Shown: one piece after another, positions 40,303 through 49,153 of the stretch
Numbering within the stretch: position 1 is the first letter of the stretch
How the letters are laid out: the number at the start of each line of letters is the position of its first letter
Assembly (NCBI GenBank): GCA_023473665.1
Contig: JAMCYM010000003.1
Span: 1-64,000 of the forward strand
Source: Candidatus Marsarchaeota archaeon
GTDB lineage: Archaea > Micrarchaeota > Micrarchaeia > Micrarchaeales > Micrarchaeaceae
DNA: 64,000 nucleotides
Direction: 5' to 3'
Notes under the pieces: model-generated
Databases searched by the model: none
What the model was told of the DNA's origin: nothing
Seen by the model: the letters and a program-made list of their open reading frames with translations, nothing else
Position numbers and translations under genes: made by a program

Positions 40303-41814
40303 ATGGCGGATAGCAAGGACCATAGCGCAGGCGCGCCTTTCAAAACCGAGCCTATGACCGGAGCGCAGAAGCGCATACTGCTAGTCATAATGCTGGGCAC
40401 GATGATGAGCGCTGTAGACGTAACCATAGTGCTTCTTGCCCTTCCTGCCATGACAAACGCCCTGCACACCAACCTGGCCGGTACGATATGGGTCATACTT
40501 GCATACCTGCTCACCGTGACCATACTGACAACACAACTGGGCAGGGTTGGCGATATCTATGGCAGGGGCCGCATGTTCAAGCTCGGCTTCCTAGTCTTCA
40601 CAGTCGCTTCGGCCCTGTGCGGCGCATCATTCAACGTCGTCATGCTAATAGGGTTCAGGGTGCTGCAGGGCCTAGGCGGCGCCCTAATGCAGGCGAACAG
40701 CGGCGCGCTAATTGCTGACACGTTCGAGCGTCATAACCGCGGCCGCGCATTCGGATTCACGGGCCTTGGCTGGAACATGGGCTCCATGCTCGGCATAGTG
40801 CTTGGAGGCGTGCTCACCACGTTCGTCGGATGGCCATACATATTCTACATAAACGTGCCGATAGGCATAATCGCGCTCTATCTCGGCTACAAGTACATAC
40901 CGACAGACGTGCAGGGCAAGCACGCGCTTGACATACGCGGGATGGTACTGCTTGGCGCCGCGCTCCTGCTCATAACGTTTGGAGGAGTGAGCATTGCAAC
41001 CACAGGTATAGGCACATACCAGTTGCTAATGCTTATAGCTGGTGCCGCACTGGTGCCAGCATTCATAGTGGCTGAGCTGCGCTCAAAGGCGCCTACAATA
41101 GATTTCAGGGCGTTCAAAAACCGCATACTCTCAAATTCCATAATGGCGGCATTCTTCCAGAGCCTCGGCTATCTTGCAGTCGCGTTCATCATAATCATGT
41201 ACCTGCAGGGGGTGCGCGGCCTGGATCCATTCACCGCTTCAATGCTTCTGCTTCCTGGCTATGTGCTCAGTAGCTTCATATCACCTTACACGGGCAGGCT
41301 GTCAGACAGGGTTGGCGCGCGGTCTATAGCAACAACCGGCATACTGCTAATGCTCGCTTCGGTGCTTGCATACCACGTTATTCTGACGGCAACCACTCCC
41401 TACTACGTGATAGTACTGCTGACGCTGGTAAGCGGCCTCGGCTCCGCGATGTTCTTCCCTGCCAACAACAGCGCAGTCATGGCCAACGCGCCGCAGGGCG
41501 CCTACGGTTCCATATCAGGCATAACGCGCACAATGGCCAACATAGGCACCCTTGGCAGCTTTATAATGACAGTGAGCATTGCATCGCTTGCCGTGTCGAG
41601 GAATGTCGCGTTCAGCATATTCGTTGGCACGTCCGATCTTACCGGACACATATCTACTGAGTTCGTAGCAGGAATACATGCCGTATTCATCATATCAGCT
41701 GTGATACTAGCGATAGCTGCGGCGCTATCATGGCTGCGCGGGAAGGAGCAGAGGCATGCGCCAGGAGCGCAAATCAGATATAATGCTCAGCATTCCTCCA
41801 GTGCGCACGGCTGA
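40303..41814 (+). CDS. MFS drug:H+ antiporter, DHA2 (EmrB-like) type
   Basis: This 503-residue protein has 14 predicted helices, as in the DHA2 family. The N terminus shows LVIMLGTMMSAVDVTIVLLALPAM with the conserved Asp, then LGRVGDIYGRGRMFKLGF (motif A) and GFRVLQGLGGALMQANSGAL (motif B), GRAFGFTGLGWNMGSMLGIVLGG (motif C). Substrates are lipophilic drugs or cations, exported in exchange for protons. In a low-pH habitat the gradient would be ample. A TATA-like AATAAATC precedes ATG 40303. Confidence 0.93.
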   Translation: MADSKDHSAGAPFKTEPMTGAQKRILLVIMLGTMMSAVDVTIVLLALPAMTNALHTNLAGTIWVILAYLLTVTILTTQLGRVGDIYGRGRMFKLGFLVFTVASALCGASFNVVMLIGFRVLQGLGGALMQANSGALIADTFERHNRGRAFGFTGLGWNMGSMLGIVLGGVLTTFVGWPYIFYINVPIGIIALYLGYKYIPTDVQGKHALDIRGMVLLGAALLLITFGGVSIATTGIGTYQLLMLIAGAALVPAFIVAELRSKAPTIDFRAFKNRILSNSIMAAFFQSLGYLAVAFIIIMYLQGVRGLDPFTASMLLLPGYVLSSFISPYTGRLSDRVGARSIATTGILLMLASVLAYHVILTATTPYYVIVLLTLVSGLGSAMFFPANNSAVMANAPQGAYGSISGITRTMANIGTLGSFIMTVSIASLAVSRNVAFSIFVGTSDLTGHISTEFVAGIHAVFIISAVILAIAAALSWLRGKEQRHAPGAQIRYNAQHSSSAHG

Positions 41815-41892
41815 CCTGTGGCGATGATCCTCAATCTTGGCGCGTGCCCTCATTCCTTTTATTAAGCTTTTCTTACAAAAGTCTCTGTTAAA

Positions 41893-42438
41893 ATGGCATC
41901 GACTAAAGGCGGAGCTGCAGCCGGCGTCCGGACTAGAGAGCTGGAACGCATGATTTACGAGAGCCTGCCAAAACTGAAAAGGCAACGCCTCCTTGCCCTC
42001 GGCTGCAGCAATATGCAGCTCCTGTTTGCGATGAAGCGCAGGTACCCATTGCTCTGGATAACAGTGCTGTCAGAGAGCCAGGCCAAGCTTACAAAGGCTT
42101 TGGCGCTTGCGAACCACAATAGGGTCGTTATGAGGTTCATCGAAGGCAGCACAAACGAGCTGCCTTTGGAAGACGAGAGCTTTAACATAATAGTAGGCTG
42201 CATGCCACTAGTGCCTAGCAATCCTGAAAAGCGCGCAAAGGTGCTTTCCGAGCTCTATCGGGTGCTGCGCAAGTCAGGTCATGTTGTCGTAACGAGTGCC
42301 TCAATGAAGCGTGAATTCAAGTTTGCGCTTGAAGGCTCAGGCTTTGAACAGGTCAAGGTGCAGAAGGCCATGCGGCTCTATGTCTATACGGCGGTGAAGG
42401 TTGAGTCAGAGCAGCTGCTCTCGCAGCCTGGGACGTGA
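41893..42438 (+). CDS. SAM-dependent methyltransferase-like protein, class I
   Basis: This 181-residue protein has a Rossmann-like core. RLLALGCSNMQLLFAMKRR corresponds to motif I (GxGxG replaced by GCSNM), IEGSTNELPLEDESFNIIVG to motif IV, and LRKSGHVVVTSASM to the later strand. Motif I is degenerate, so SAM binding is uncertain. The substrate is unknown. It precedes the CDP-alcohol phosphatidyltransferase gene by 4 nt and is probably cotranscribed. Confidence 0.72.
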   Translation: MASTKGGAAAGVRTRELERMIYESLPKLKRQRLLALGCSNMQLLFAMKRRYPLLWITVLSESQAKLTKALALANHNRVVMRFIEGSTNELPLEDESFNIIVGCMPLVPSNPEKRAKVLSELYRVLRKSGHVVVTSASMKREFKFALEGSGFEQVKVQKAMRLYVYTAVKVESEQLLSQPGT

Positions 42439-42442
42439 TGTA

Positions 42443-43075
42443 ATGAGAAGCGCAGACCTTGCAACGATAATACGCACCTTACTGATAGTGCTGTTCGCGT
42501 ATCTTGTAATCCTGAAGTTCAATGCCATAGCAATAATTGTGCTATTCGTGTTAATAATCGCGCTTGACGGGGTAGACGGCTTCCTGGCCGTTAGGGAGGA
42601 GAGCAACGGCGCAATAGGCCTTATATACTATCTTCGCGCTTCCATGGGCAATGAGGAGGCCCATGCGCGTGTTAAGCAAATCAAGCTTTCGCTGTCGAAG
42701 AAGGCACCCCACGGCGCTCGCATAGACGTGGCCGGCGACCGTGTGGTCGAGTATGTCCCATGGCTTCTCTTCATGTTCCTCCACATAGTGCCCCTCTTCG
42801 TAGTGATAATAATAGTGATAAGGCATTCATTCGCTGACGCGCTCATGGCTTCCAGAGGCACATCTTCGAAAATGAAGTCCGGATTCGCGCGCGCAGTATA
42901 CGCTTCCAATGCGTCGCGCGCAGGAATAAACATAATGAAATTAGTTACATTTTCCTACCTAGTGCTGGTCTACGTGCTTGCGTATCCTCTCTGGATAGGC
43001 TATGCGCTCATAGCGCTCCTGGTGATCTACGTGCTCGTAAGAGGAATAGCGGAGATCTACGAATCGCTGAAATGA
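42443..43075 (+). CDS. CDP-alcohol phosphatidyltransferase with an insertion in the catalytic motif
   Basis: This 210-residue membrane protein has the CDP-OH motif in two parts: DGVDGFLAV near residue 42 and GARIDVAGDRVVEY near 92 (GxxxDxxxD intact). The canonical motif is DGxxARx8GxxxDxxxD; here about 50 residues lie between the halves and the Arg of DGxxAR is Val. About six membrane helices follow. The family transfers alcohol phosphates such as inositol phosphate or glycerol phosphate to CDP-archaeol. The start ATG 42443 follows the methyltransferase stop. Confidence 0.75.
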   Translation: MRSADLATIIRTLLIVLFAYLVILKFNAIAIIVLFVLIIALDGVDGFLAVREESNGAIGLIYYLRASMGNEEAHARVKQIKLSLSKKAPHGARIDVAGDRVVEYVPWLLFMFLHIVPLFVVIIIVIRHSFADALMASRGTSSKMKSGFARAVYASNASRAGINIMKLVTFSYLVLVYVLAYPLWIGYALIALLVIYVLVRGIAEIYESLK

Positions 43076-43091
43076 TTTAACTTTGCATAGC

Positions 43092-43132
43092 GGGAAATCC
43101 CACATCCTTCAGGGGTTGGAGGATGTCACCAA
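43092..43132 (+). mobile_element. Degenerate IS200/IS605-type end
   Basis: AATCCCACATCC then TTCA, GGGGTTGG and AGGATGTCACC resembles the end at 21364, sharing the GGAGGATGTCACCA tail exactly. The stem is imperfect. No transposase or tnpB gene is near. Probably an old solo end. Confidence 0.45.
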
Positions 43133-43370
43133 CGCATAAAAGTACATATTGCCGATTAACCATGACACCATGCTGGGAATAGAAGAGCTGAAACGGGCAT
43201 GAAAATAATAACTCACCCCGGCAGCATGTCAGATACGCTGGACCCCCGGCAGGCCCTAAGGTTCTGCTACAAAGTACTGCATGCGCGACAGAATTAGCAA
43301 CTTTTCAGAATGCAGCATGCAATAAATAAATAATAAATATCTGGACTGGCTAAGCGGATACGATACTTAC
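43133..43370 (+). other. Intergenic region with a possible structured transcript
   Basis: ACGCATAAAAGT near 43132-43143 is TATA-like. Downstream, TGACA-CC-ATGCTG (43164-43176) and CAGCATGTCA (about 43221-43230) form a 10-bp stem with a bulge. A second TATA, AATAAATATC, at 43332-43341 fits a leaderless start at ATG 43371. No tRNA or convincing ORF was found in the 240 nt. Confidence 0.3.
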
Positions 43371-44552
43371 ATGACGCACACAATTCAAAACATGCCAGAC
43401 ACAAAGCCCAGTGCAGCGCAGGCACTCACAACCGACGACTACAGGATAATTGCGTCGAAGCTCTCGCTGCCGAAGGGGATAGGCTCAGATTTGGGTATCT
43501 ACTATTTTCCAGAGATGGAAGGCCGCAAAGAGCTGGTATCAGACATAATTGCGGGTGCCAAGGCGATATGCAGGGATAGCACCATAGCTGCAAGGGCAGC
43601 CATGCCCGTATACGCCTCTTCTGATAATGGTGTGCTTGACGAGAACACAAAGAGGCAGGTGCAGATTGCAGTCATCCAGCTCAAATGCATGCAGGTGCCG
43701 TTCAGCCACATAGACAAGGAGATAAACTACAGCATAAAGCACAATCTCGATTTCTTCGCACCAATGTTCGACGTGAAGGCGCTTACCAATCTTTCTCCGA
43801 CCGCCAACCCCTCACTGCTGGCTAAGAGCCGCGACGCAATGGCGTACCAGGCATCCCAGCTTCTGACAGACTCCGGATTGCAGATAAGCATCAATGCAAA
43901 ACTATCAGATAACAATCGTGGCCAGCAGCGAGCTATGCTTTCGCCCGCTGTAGCTCCGGATGGCAGGTTCCTACTGGTTGCAAAGAGCAATGCACGCGAG
44001 GAAATCGAGAAACTGCTCGGCAAGGACAGCATAACGTATACGCCAGAGCCCCCGAGCACCGATGGTAAGTTCATCTATCTGTGGATTGATGTGAAGAGCA
44101 GGCTCGCATCTGATATGGTTAACAAGCTTCGCACCAATCCCCCCAAGTTCATACAGGATTACGTCCAGTTCCACCACATAGGCAACAGACACATGTCGTT
44201 CCCCCCGAAAGAGATAGCCACGATTTGTGGCACAGCCTTTACAACTTCCATCGCAGAGAACTTCGGAAAAGCGCTCGCAAATGACTTGAAGACTACAGAG
44301 CACGGCCAACGAAGAGTCGTGCAGGTCATAATCGAGCTGCTTGCAGCCATGCCCGAAGACCATGCCCGCACCCTCATAAGGGCCGCAGGCCAAGAATCCA
44401 AATCCAGGAAGTCGTTGTTCGTCTACGGCACTGCATCGTCGCACAAGAATATAATAAGGCTGCTCACAGAGTCGGTGCCAAGAGAACTGGACAACATGGC
44501 AGGTGATTCAGCGGCCAAGCGCGTCAGTGACATTTTACGCAAAAGCACCTGA
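43371..44552 (+). CDS. Hypothetical protein, 393 residues
   Basis: I do not recognise this protein. It is soluble with mixed structure: LTTDDYRIIASKLSLPKGIG at the N-terminal region, DENTKRQVQIAVIQLKCMQVPF, and a C-terminal helical part (RRVVQVIIELLAAMPEDHARTL). The middle (KFIYLWIDVKSRL) has strand character. Only two or three Cys occur, too few for a zinc site. It has its own TATA and a short leader. It is convergent with the large secreted protein gene, 21 nt apart. Confidence 0.65.
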   Translation: MTHTIQNMPDTKPSAAQALTTDDYRIIASKLSLPKGIGSDLGIYYFPEMEGRKELVSDIIAGAKAICRDSTIAARAAMPVYASSDNGVLDENTKRQVQIAVIQLKCMQVPFSHIDKEINYSIKHNLDFFAPMFDVKALTNLSPTANPSLLAKSRDAMAYQASQLLTDSGLQISINAKLSDNNRGQQRAMLSPAVAPDGRFLLVAKSNAREEIEKLLGKDSITYTPEPPSTDGKFIYLWIDVKSRLASDMVNKLRTNPPKFIQDYVQFHHIGNRHMSFPPKEIATICGTAFTTSIAENFGKALANDLKTTEHGQRRVVQVIIELLAAMPEDHARTLIRAAGQESKSRKSLFVYGTASSHKNIIRLLTESVPRELDNMAGDSAAKRVSDILRKST

Positions 44553-44573
44553 CACACGCCATGCTGCCTCTTT

Positions 44574-46016
44574 CTAGCTCGCAGTGACGTTCGTGCTCGC
44601 AGTGGCTCCATCCTCTCCTGCTATGCTTACCGTATAAGTAAGGTTGGCGATCAACGATATCCCGATATGGCTCTTCCCAAACAGGATTGGCCCGTTGTAC
44701 GAAAGCGTGACGTTCTGCCCCGGCGCGAGCGAGTAGCCGTTAGGGCCCTCCGCTTCTGCTTCTGTGAACGGCAGCGAGAGCGTGCCGTTGGCAGCTACTA
44801 TGAAATTGAGCGCGTTATGGTAGCTGTGCGTGTAATTCTCGGCCTCGGATATCGTCTTATGGAGCTCAGGGCTGGATGCATTAAAGTTGTGCATGCCCTC
44901 CATGATGCTGGCGTTCATCCTGTTGCTCATGTAGAGCATCATGTTGCGTACCTGTGTGGCGTTGGCGCTTATGTTGAGTGCCTTAAGCGCTGTGGCCACG
45001 CTGTTGTTGCTGCTGAAGTTGAAGTGCTGCAGCATCAGCCTGCTTACGGCCGACGAGTTGAGGCCGAGCGCCTCTCCTATGTCTCCGGTTTCATTGAGAT
45101 GCTCGACTGTGCTGGCACCGCCCAGCAAGCCTGATATGCTGGCATTCATCATGTCCTCAGCGTGACTCAAGTCTATGCTGTAGCCCGCCTCGTAGCCGTA
45201 TGATCCGGCTGGTGGACTCATGTCGCCCAATGCTGTGGCTGATACTGCGGCGCGCATGTAACCTGAGAGTACTACGTGCTTGAGCACCACCGATGAGTTG
45301 CCATCATTTTGCACTGTGACTGCTAGCGAAGTTGAGTTGCCTGACACTGCCAGGCTAGCACCAGTTACCGATATGGTGGCCCCTGCCCTGTTCAGCGCCT
45401 CTCTCTCGCCGGTTTGGATGCGCTCAGTGGCGCCGACGCGCGCCTGCGCGCTTGATACGGCTCCATTTCCAGTAACAACTGCCTTGAGCGATGGAACAAG
45501 CACAAAGACATCCTGTGTGCTCGTGTAGATCTGCACTATGGTCGGCGTCATGTCTATCACGGCCAGGCCATTCGTGACGTTCAGATTGCTGTTGAGCTTG
45601 ACGAGCAGGCTGGAGCTCGGCACCGTGACAGCGTATGTCGTGCCGTTAATCGTTATATTGGCATTGGTTATGTTGAACCTGACCATGTTGAAGCTCTGGT
45701 TCTGACGCACTTTCAGTGAAGCTATGGTCTGCGTTATGTTGGTCAAGTTCATCAAGTTGATCGAGCCGCTTGCGTTGACTGAGACGAAACCTGTCGTGTT
45801 TGCTGCGCCCGCCTCGTGGAGCTGCACGGACGAATAAGTTATGACCAGCGACTGCGTGCCGTTTGGCACAAGTGGAGGGTCGGTGAGCTGCAGCACTATC
45901 GTGCCCTGAGCGGCCTGCGCAGCAGGCGCCCTCTGGTAAGACGCAAAAGCGTACAGTATAACAGCAACTACTATTATGCCAAGTACTATTCCAGCTATCG
46001 CACCTTTGCTCGCCAT
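44574..46016 (-). CDS. Secreted DUF4382-type protein with many N-glycosylation sequons
   Basis: This 480-residue protein has an N-terminal membrane anchor (IAGIVLGIIVVAVILYAFASY), then a DUF4382-like domain: GTIVLQLTDPPLVPNGTQSLVITYSSVQLHEAG, with later blocks on INLMNLTNITQTIASLKV and FNMVRFNITN. The C-terminal half has repeated N-x-S/T sites and helical stretches, ending with a beta domain. It is outside the membrane, suited to modification by AglB at 8289. The role is unknown; it may be a surface protein. Confidence 0.8.
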   Translation of the reverse strand: MASKGAIAGIVLGIIVVAVILYAFASYQRAPAAQAAQGTIVLQLTDPPLVPNGTQSLVITYSSVQLHEAGAANTTGFVSVNASGSINLMNLTNITQTIASLKVRQNQSFNMVRFNITNANITINGTTYAVTVPSSSLLVKLNSNLNVTNGLAVIDMTPTIVQIYTSTQDVFVLVPSLKAVVTGNGAVSSAQARVGATERIQTGEREALNRAGATISVTGASLAVSGNSTSLAVTVQNDGNSSVVLKHVVLSGYMRAAVSATALGDMSPPAGSYGYEAGYSIDLSHAEDMMNASISGLLGGASTVEHLNETGDIGEALGLNSSAVSRLMLQHFNFSSNNSVATALKALNISANATQVRNMMLYMSNRMNASIMEGMHNFNASSPELHKTISEAENYTHSYHNALNFIVAANGTLSLPFTEAEAEGPNGYSLAPGQNVTLSYNGPILFGKSHIGISLIANLTYTVSIAGEDGATASTNVTAS

Positions 46017-46110
46017 ACCAATACCTGTTGAGTCATGTCTGAAAGCGTATAAAAAACATTCATTCTGCGTAATAGTAGCTTGCTACATGCATGGCACAGG
46101 CCCTTACTCC

Positions 46111-46500
46111 CTACATGCCAGGCCCGCCGGCGCTCTTGGCTTCTACGCACTGCAATATGCTCCTGCTCTCCATCCTGTCGCTCACCGCACCGTCCTCGTC
46201 ATACGCATATGCTGTTATGTTGAGCACATACTCGTCAGGCACGCTGTTGGTACCCGTATAGAGCCGTATCTGCTTCTCCTTTGTTCCATGCGGCGGCAGT
46301 ATGCCTACCCTTGTCCTGCCCTGGAGAAGCTCCCCATCATGCTCGAGCGAGAGCGGCCTGTCTACTTTTACGTCGCACTCGCACCAGTAAGTCTTTCCAG
46401 GATCGGTATTCTCAAGCCTGAGCGTCATCACTGCCTCGTTCTTTGAATAAGCCTTCAACTCCTTAGGCTCGAATGATGCGCTGACGTTTATGAGCCCCAT
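46111..46500 (-). CDS. Hypothetical beta-sandwich protein, 129 residues
   Basis: I do not recognise a named family. The pattern INVSASFEPKELKAYSKNEAVMTLRLENTDPGKTYWCECDV (quoted in parts) reads as an Ig-like or CARDB-like domain: strands with a conserved N-T-D-P-G turn, two close Cys (WCECDV), and YVLNITAYAYDEDG near the end. No signal peptide, so probably cytoplasmic or a domain of a complex. It is divergent from the wHTH gene at 46614. Confidence 0.65.
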   Translation of the reverse strand: MGLINVSASFEPKELKAYSKNEAVMTLRLENTDPGKTYWCECDVKVDRPLSLEHDGELLQGRTRVGILPPHGTKEKQIRLYTGTNSVPDEYVLNITAYAYDEDGAVSDRMESRSILQCVEAKSAGGPGM

Positions 46501-46613
46501 CTGGTCGCCTGCATCTGCAGTTTATCGCCTGCGATTATATGCTCACGCTAAAGAATATATACCTTGATGCAGCATTCTTACTGATTTATGGCATACAGCC
46601 AGCGGCTGATTGT

Positions 46614-47072
46614 TTGGAGCTCAACGAGGCAAAGCTGATAGAGAGCGAGGTGACCCTGAGGAACCTGCGCCTCACAAAGGAGGTGACCGAGACGCGCAGG
46701 TCGATGGTGAGGTGGCTTGCGCTGTCGCTAGGCATAATAAACCCAGGAGAAACAAGGCTCAGCGCGCTCGGCGTGCTCGATGCGATGCTCTACTTCCAGT
46801 TTACCAAGCGCCAGGATCCGAGCGTGGAGGAGCTTTCGGATTACATAAGCAAGGCATGGGGAGCAATGAACGAGAAAACGCTGCGTTACCATTTGCTTCA
46901 GCTGAAGAACGCCAACATACTGACTCATTCAAAGGGCAGATACTCATTCGTTAGGTCGGACAACAGCGAACCATACGACGAGTTGGCCTGGATTGAGAGC
47001 TATTTCAGCAATGAACTCGCCCCTATACGCGATAAGGTCTCGACGGTCATAAGGGAGCTGAAAGGCAGGTAA
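46614..47072 (+). CDS. Winged-helix protein, 152 residues
   Basis: The C-terminal ~90 residues contain a winged helix: LGVLDAMLYFQFTKRQDPSVEELSDYI, AMNEKTLRYHLLQLKNANIL then THSKGRYSFV as the wing. The N-terminal part is a charged helix. A TATA-like ATATATAC at 46554-46561 lies inside the longer frame that would start at ATG 46539, so TTG 46614 (TTG GAG CTC AAC) is the likely start. It is probably a transcription regulator; it precedes the large CARDB surface protein by 12 nt and may be cotranscribed. Confidence 0.7.
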   Translation: MELNEAKLIESEVTLRNLRLTKEVTETRRSMVRWLALSLGIINPGETRLSALGVLDAMLYFQFTKRQDPSVEELSDYISKAWGAMNEKTLRYHLLQLKNANILTHSKGRYSFVRSDNSEPYDELAWIESYFSNELAPIRDKVSTVIRELKGR

Positions 47073-47084
47073 GCGGTGCATCTA

Positions 47085-48794
47085 ATGGTCAACAAGACAA
47101 ACGCGCTTGTGTACATAGTAATAGCCGCGGTAGTGGCGGCCACAGTATTCACAGTCACGGCAATGCAGCTGCATCATCCATACGACATAAGCGTATCTAT
47201 GCAGCGGACTGGCCAGGTGGGAGCTGTCATGTATCCCTACCAGAACTTCGATTTCAAGGTCATAGTAAGGAACTTTGGCAGCACGGTGAGCGACATGCCT
47301 CTCAGCGTGTACCTGAACAACTCTGTGATAGACTCGTACAAGGTGAGCCTGCCTGCGCACAGCAACGTGACGATAAACGAGAGTTACACGTTCACCACCA
47401 ACGGCACGTTCGTGATCAATGCTGTGGCAGATCCTGCCGAAGTGTTCGACATAGCAAACAGGTCAGCCGCGCACAGCTCCATGAATGTGACTATAACTGC
47501 GCCAGAGGTGCCCAACTTGTACACATCGGTGCCTAACAATGGTACAGTATATACGCAGAGCTTCACGCTCTTCGGCAAGGGAATCGCATTTGCGACGATT
47601 CTCGGCAGGGACTACAACCTGAGCGCGTTCTCACCGCTGCTCGGTCCCGCTGCTACAGTTACATCTACCACACTCGTCGACCTTGTAGCTGCCGGCATGG
47701 TGAACCTTGCCAATGGCGTTTATTCCAGCTATGCCAACGGCACCGCAGCGTACGCGCTGTGGCTGCAGGGCTCGCTGAACAGCAGCTCGGTGAGCAGCAT
47801 ACTGCTTACCTACTCGTTCGGTTCAAAGGCTGTACAGACACGCCAGGGAAGCGCCTATTACAGCGCCGTAAGCAACACAGTGAGCGTATGCGCGCTCACA
47901 ACCGAAGGCTGGACAAAGCTTTTGGCGTACTACAACGCCTCTGCCAACGGCACGTGCGTGTCCCTGGCAAATGCGACATACAATCCATATATGAACGGCT
48001 CGCTGATCGCAGCCATCGATGGGGCCAACACTCTGTTCGCGTATCAGGGCAACTTCATCTACACCAACTCAACATCAATCGGGACTGCAATAAGCCTAAA
48101 CCTCACATCAAATACGCTGAGCCCTACCTACCTGTTTGACAACGCGTATGGATACTTCGCCTCATCTATATCAGACTCGCATACAAACCTGTCAAGCTTC
48201 AATTCCACGTGCATGGGCCTTGTGTACTACAGCAACTCGACCAACACCACAATGTGCTCAGTCTACATATCCCCAGTCCGCTCCGGCTATTCCAACGAAT
48301 CGCTCATATCGAGCATCGACATACATCCGAATTACACCGCGTCGCTCTATTCGTTCATCAACAATACATACACGCTTGCAGCCCATTATAATGCGGGCAG
48401 CCTGATGAGCTCCCTCAACATAAGCGGCAGGTCGGCGAGCTGGAAGCCGGCATTCTCCAACTCCTGCTCATCTGGCAATTCATCAATAGGCTGCAGAGTG
48501 ATATCGTTTAATCTTACAAGCGACTCTGCGCTCATCAATATAACCAATGACCTGCCGATGTCTATGCGCATAAACAGTCTTGCATGCTATATGGCAGGCC
48601 TGCGGTACAACCAGACTATGAACGCGACGCTGAAGCACGGCGCTTCAGCAGAAGAGAGCATAACCTGCCACAATCTGCCGATAGCTGCTGTCAGCGCAAT
48701 TACGAGCTATACTTTGTACATGAACTACAGCTATGGCGGCGCAGCGCGCTCGCTGTACGGCTACCTGAACGCCACCAACGCGTACCTGGGCTGA
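47085..48794 (+). CDS. Large secreted surface protein with CARDB-like domain
   Basis: This 569-residue protein has an N-terminal membrane helix (ALVYIVIAAVVAATVFTV), then a CARDB-like domain (FDFKVIVRNFGSTVSDMPLSVYLN, quoted in parts) in the first ~140 residues and a long Ser/Thr/Asn/Tyr-rich outside region with more than 30 N-x-S/T sequons (NSSS, NGTC, NSTN, NYTA). It is likely heavily glycosylated and part of the cell envelope. GTG 47076 is in frame, but ATG 47085 is preferred. A role in attachment to a host or to surfaces is possible. Confidence 0.8.
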   Translation: MVNKTNALVYIVIAAVVAATVFTVTAMQLHHPYDISVSMQRTGQVGAVMYPYQNFDFKVIVRNFGSTVSDMPLSVYLNNSVIDSYKVSLPAHSNVTINESYTFTTNGTFVINAVADPAEVFDIANRSAAHSSMNVTITAPEVPNLYTSVPNNGTVYTQSFTLFGKGIAFATILGRDYNLSAFSPLLGPAATVTSTTLVDLVAAGMVNLANGVYSSYANGTAAYALWLQGSLNSSSVSSILLTYSFGSKAVQTRQGSAYYSAVSNTVSVCALTTEGWTKLLAYYNASANGTCVSLANATYNPYMNGSLIAAIDGANTLFAYQGNFIYTNSTSIGTAISLNLTSNTLSPTYLFDNAYGYFASSISDSHTNLSSFNSTCMGLVYYSNSTNTTMCSVYISPVRSGYSNESLISSIDIHPNYTASLYSFINNTYTLAAHYNAGSLMSSLNISGRSASWKPAFSNSCSSGNSSIGCRVISFNLTSDSALINITNDLPMSMRINSLACYMAGLRYNQTMNATLKHGASAEESITCHNLPIAAVSAITSYTLYMNYSYGGAARSLYGYLNATNAYLG

Positions 48795-48797
48795 ACC

Positions 48798-49085
48798 TTA
48801 AACTATGAAGTCCTTGGCGCCCATGCCCTTCGGAAAGGCGCGGCCGTTCTGCGTCTCGACAGGCAGGCCGAACTGGTCGGCAAGCCTCTGGAGTTCGCTC
48901 ATGTCTATTACTTTGTCAAGGAAGAGCTCCACGAATTCCTCGTTCGCAAGTTTCACGTTTTTTACTTTGAATACTTGGAACTGCAGCATGCTGGCGCGCT
49001 TGACGCGCTCCCTCAGGCTGCCCTCCCTTATTATGCGCTTTGCAGATTCGCTCAGCATGCTTCCACGGCAATTCTTGCGATGCAA
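48798..49085 (-). CDS. Hypothetical protein, up to 95 residues
   Basis: I do not recognise this protein. The C-terminal half, ELQRLADQFGLPVETQNGRAFPKGMGAKDFIV (quoted in two parts), looks like a conserved small module. The N-terminal part is basic and helical. The upstream start is uncertain; MLSESAKRIIREG (ATG 49058) is a probable start, shorter than ATG 49085. It is convergent with the large secreted protein gene and divergent from nuoH. Confidence 0.6.
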   Translation of the reverse strand: MHRKNCRGSMLSESAKRIIREGSLRERVKRASMLQFQVFKVKNVKLANEEFVELFLDKVIDMSELQRLADQFGLPVETQNGRAFPKGMGAKDFIV

Positions 49086-49153
49086 GGCTTAAAACACATT
49101 ACATGCACGTCATCTTTTTATTTGTGAGGCGCTAAGCGTAATCGGGCGCCGCG

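Noticed and set aside
43154-43300. Box C/D sRNA near 43162
   Set aside because: CTGA and ATGAAAA are present, but no proper RUGAUGA box C or paired C'/D' spacing could be found.
46539-46613. Longer N terminus of the wHTH gene
   Set aside because: A TATA-like ATATATAC lies inside this stretch and the encoded residues do not continue the winged-helix protein pattern.
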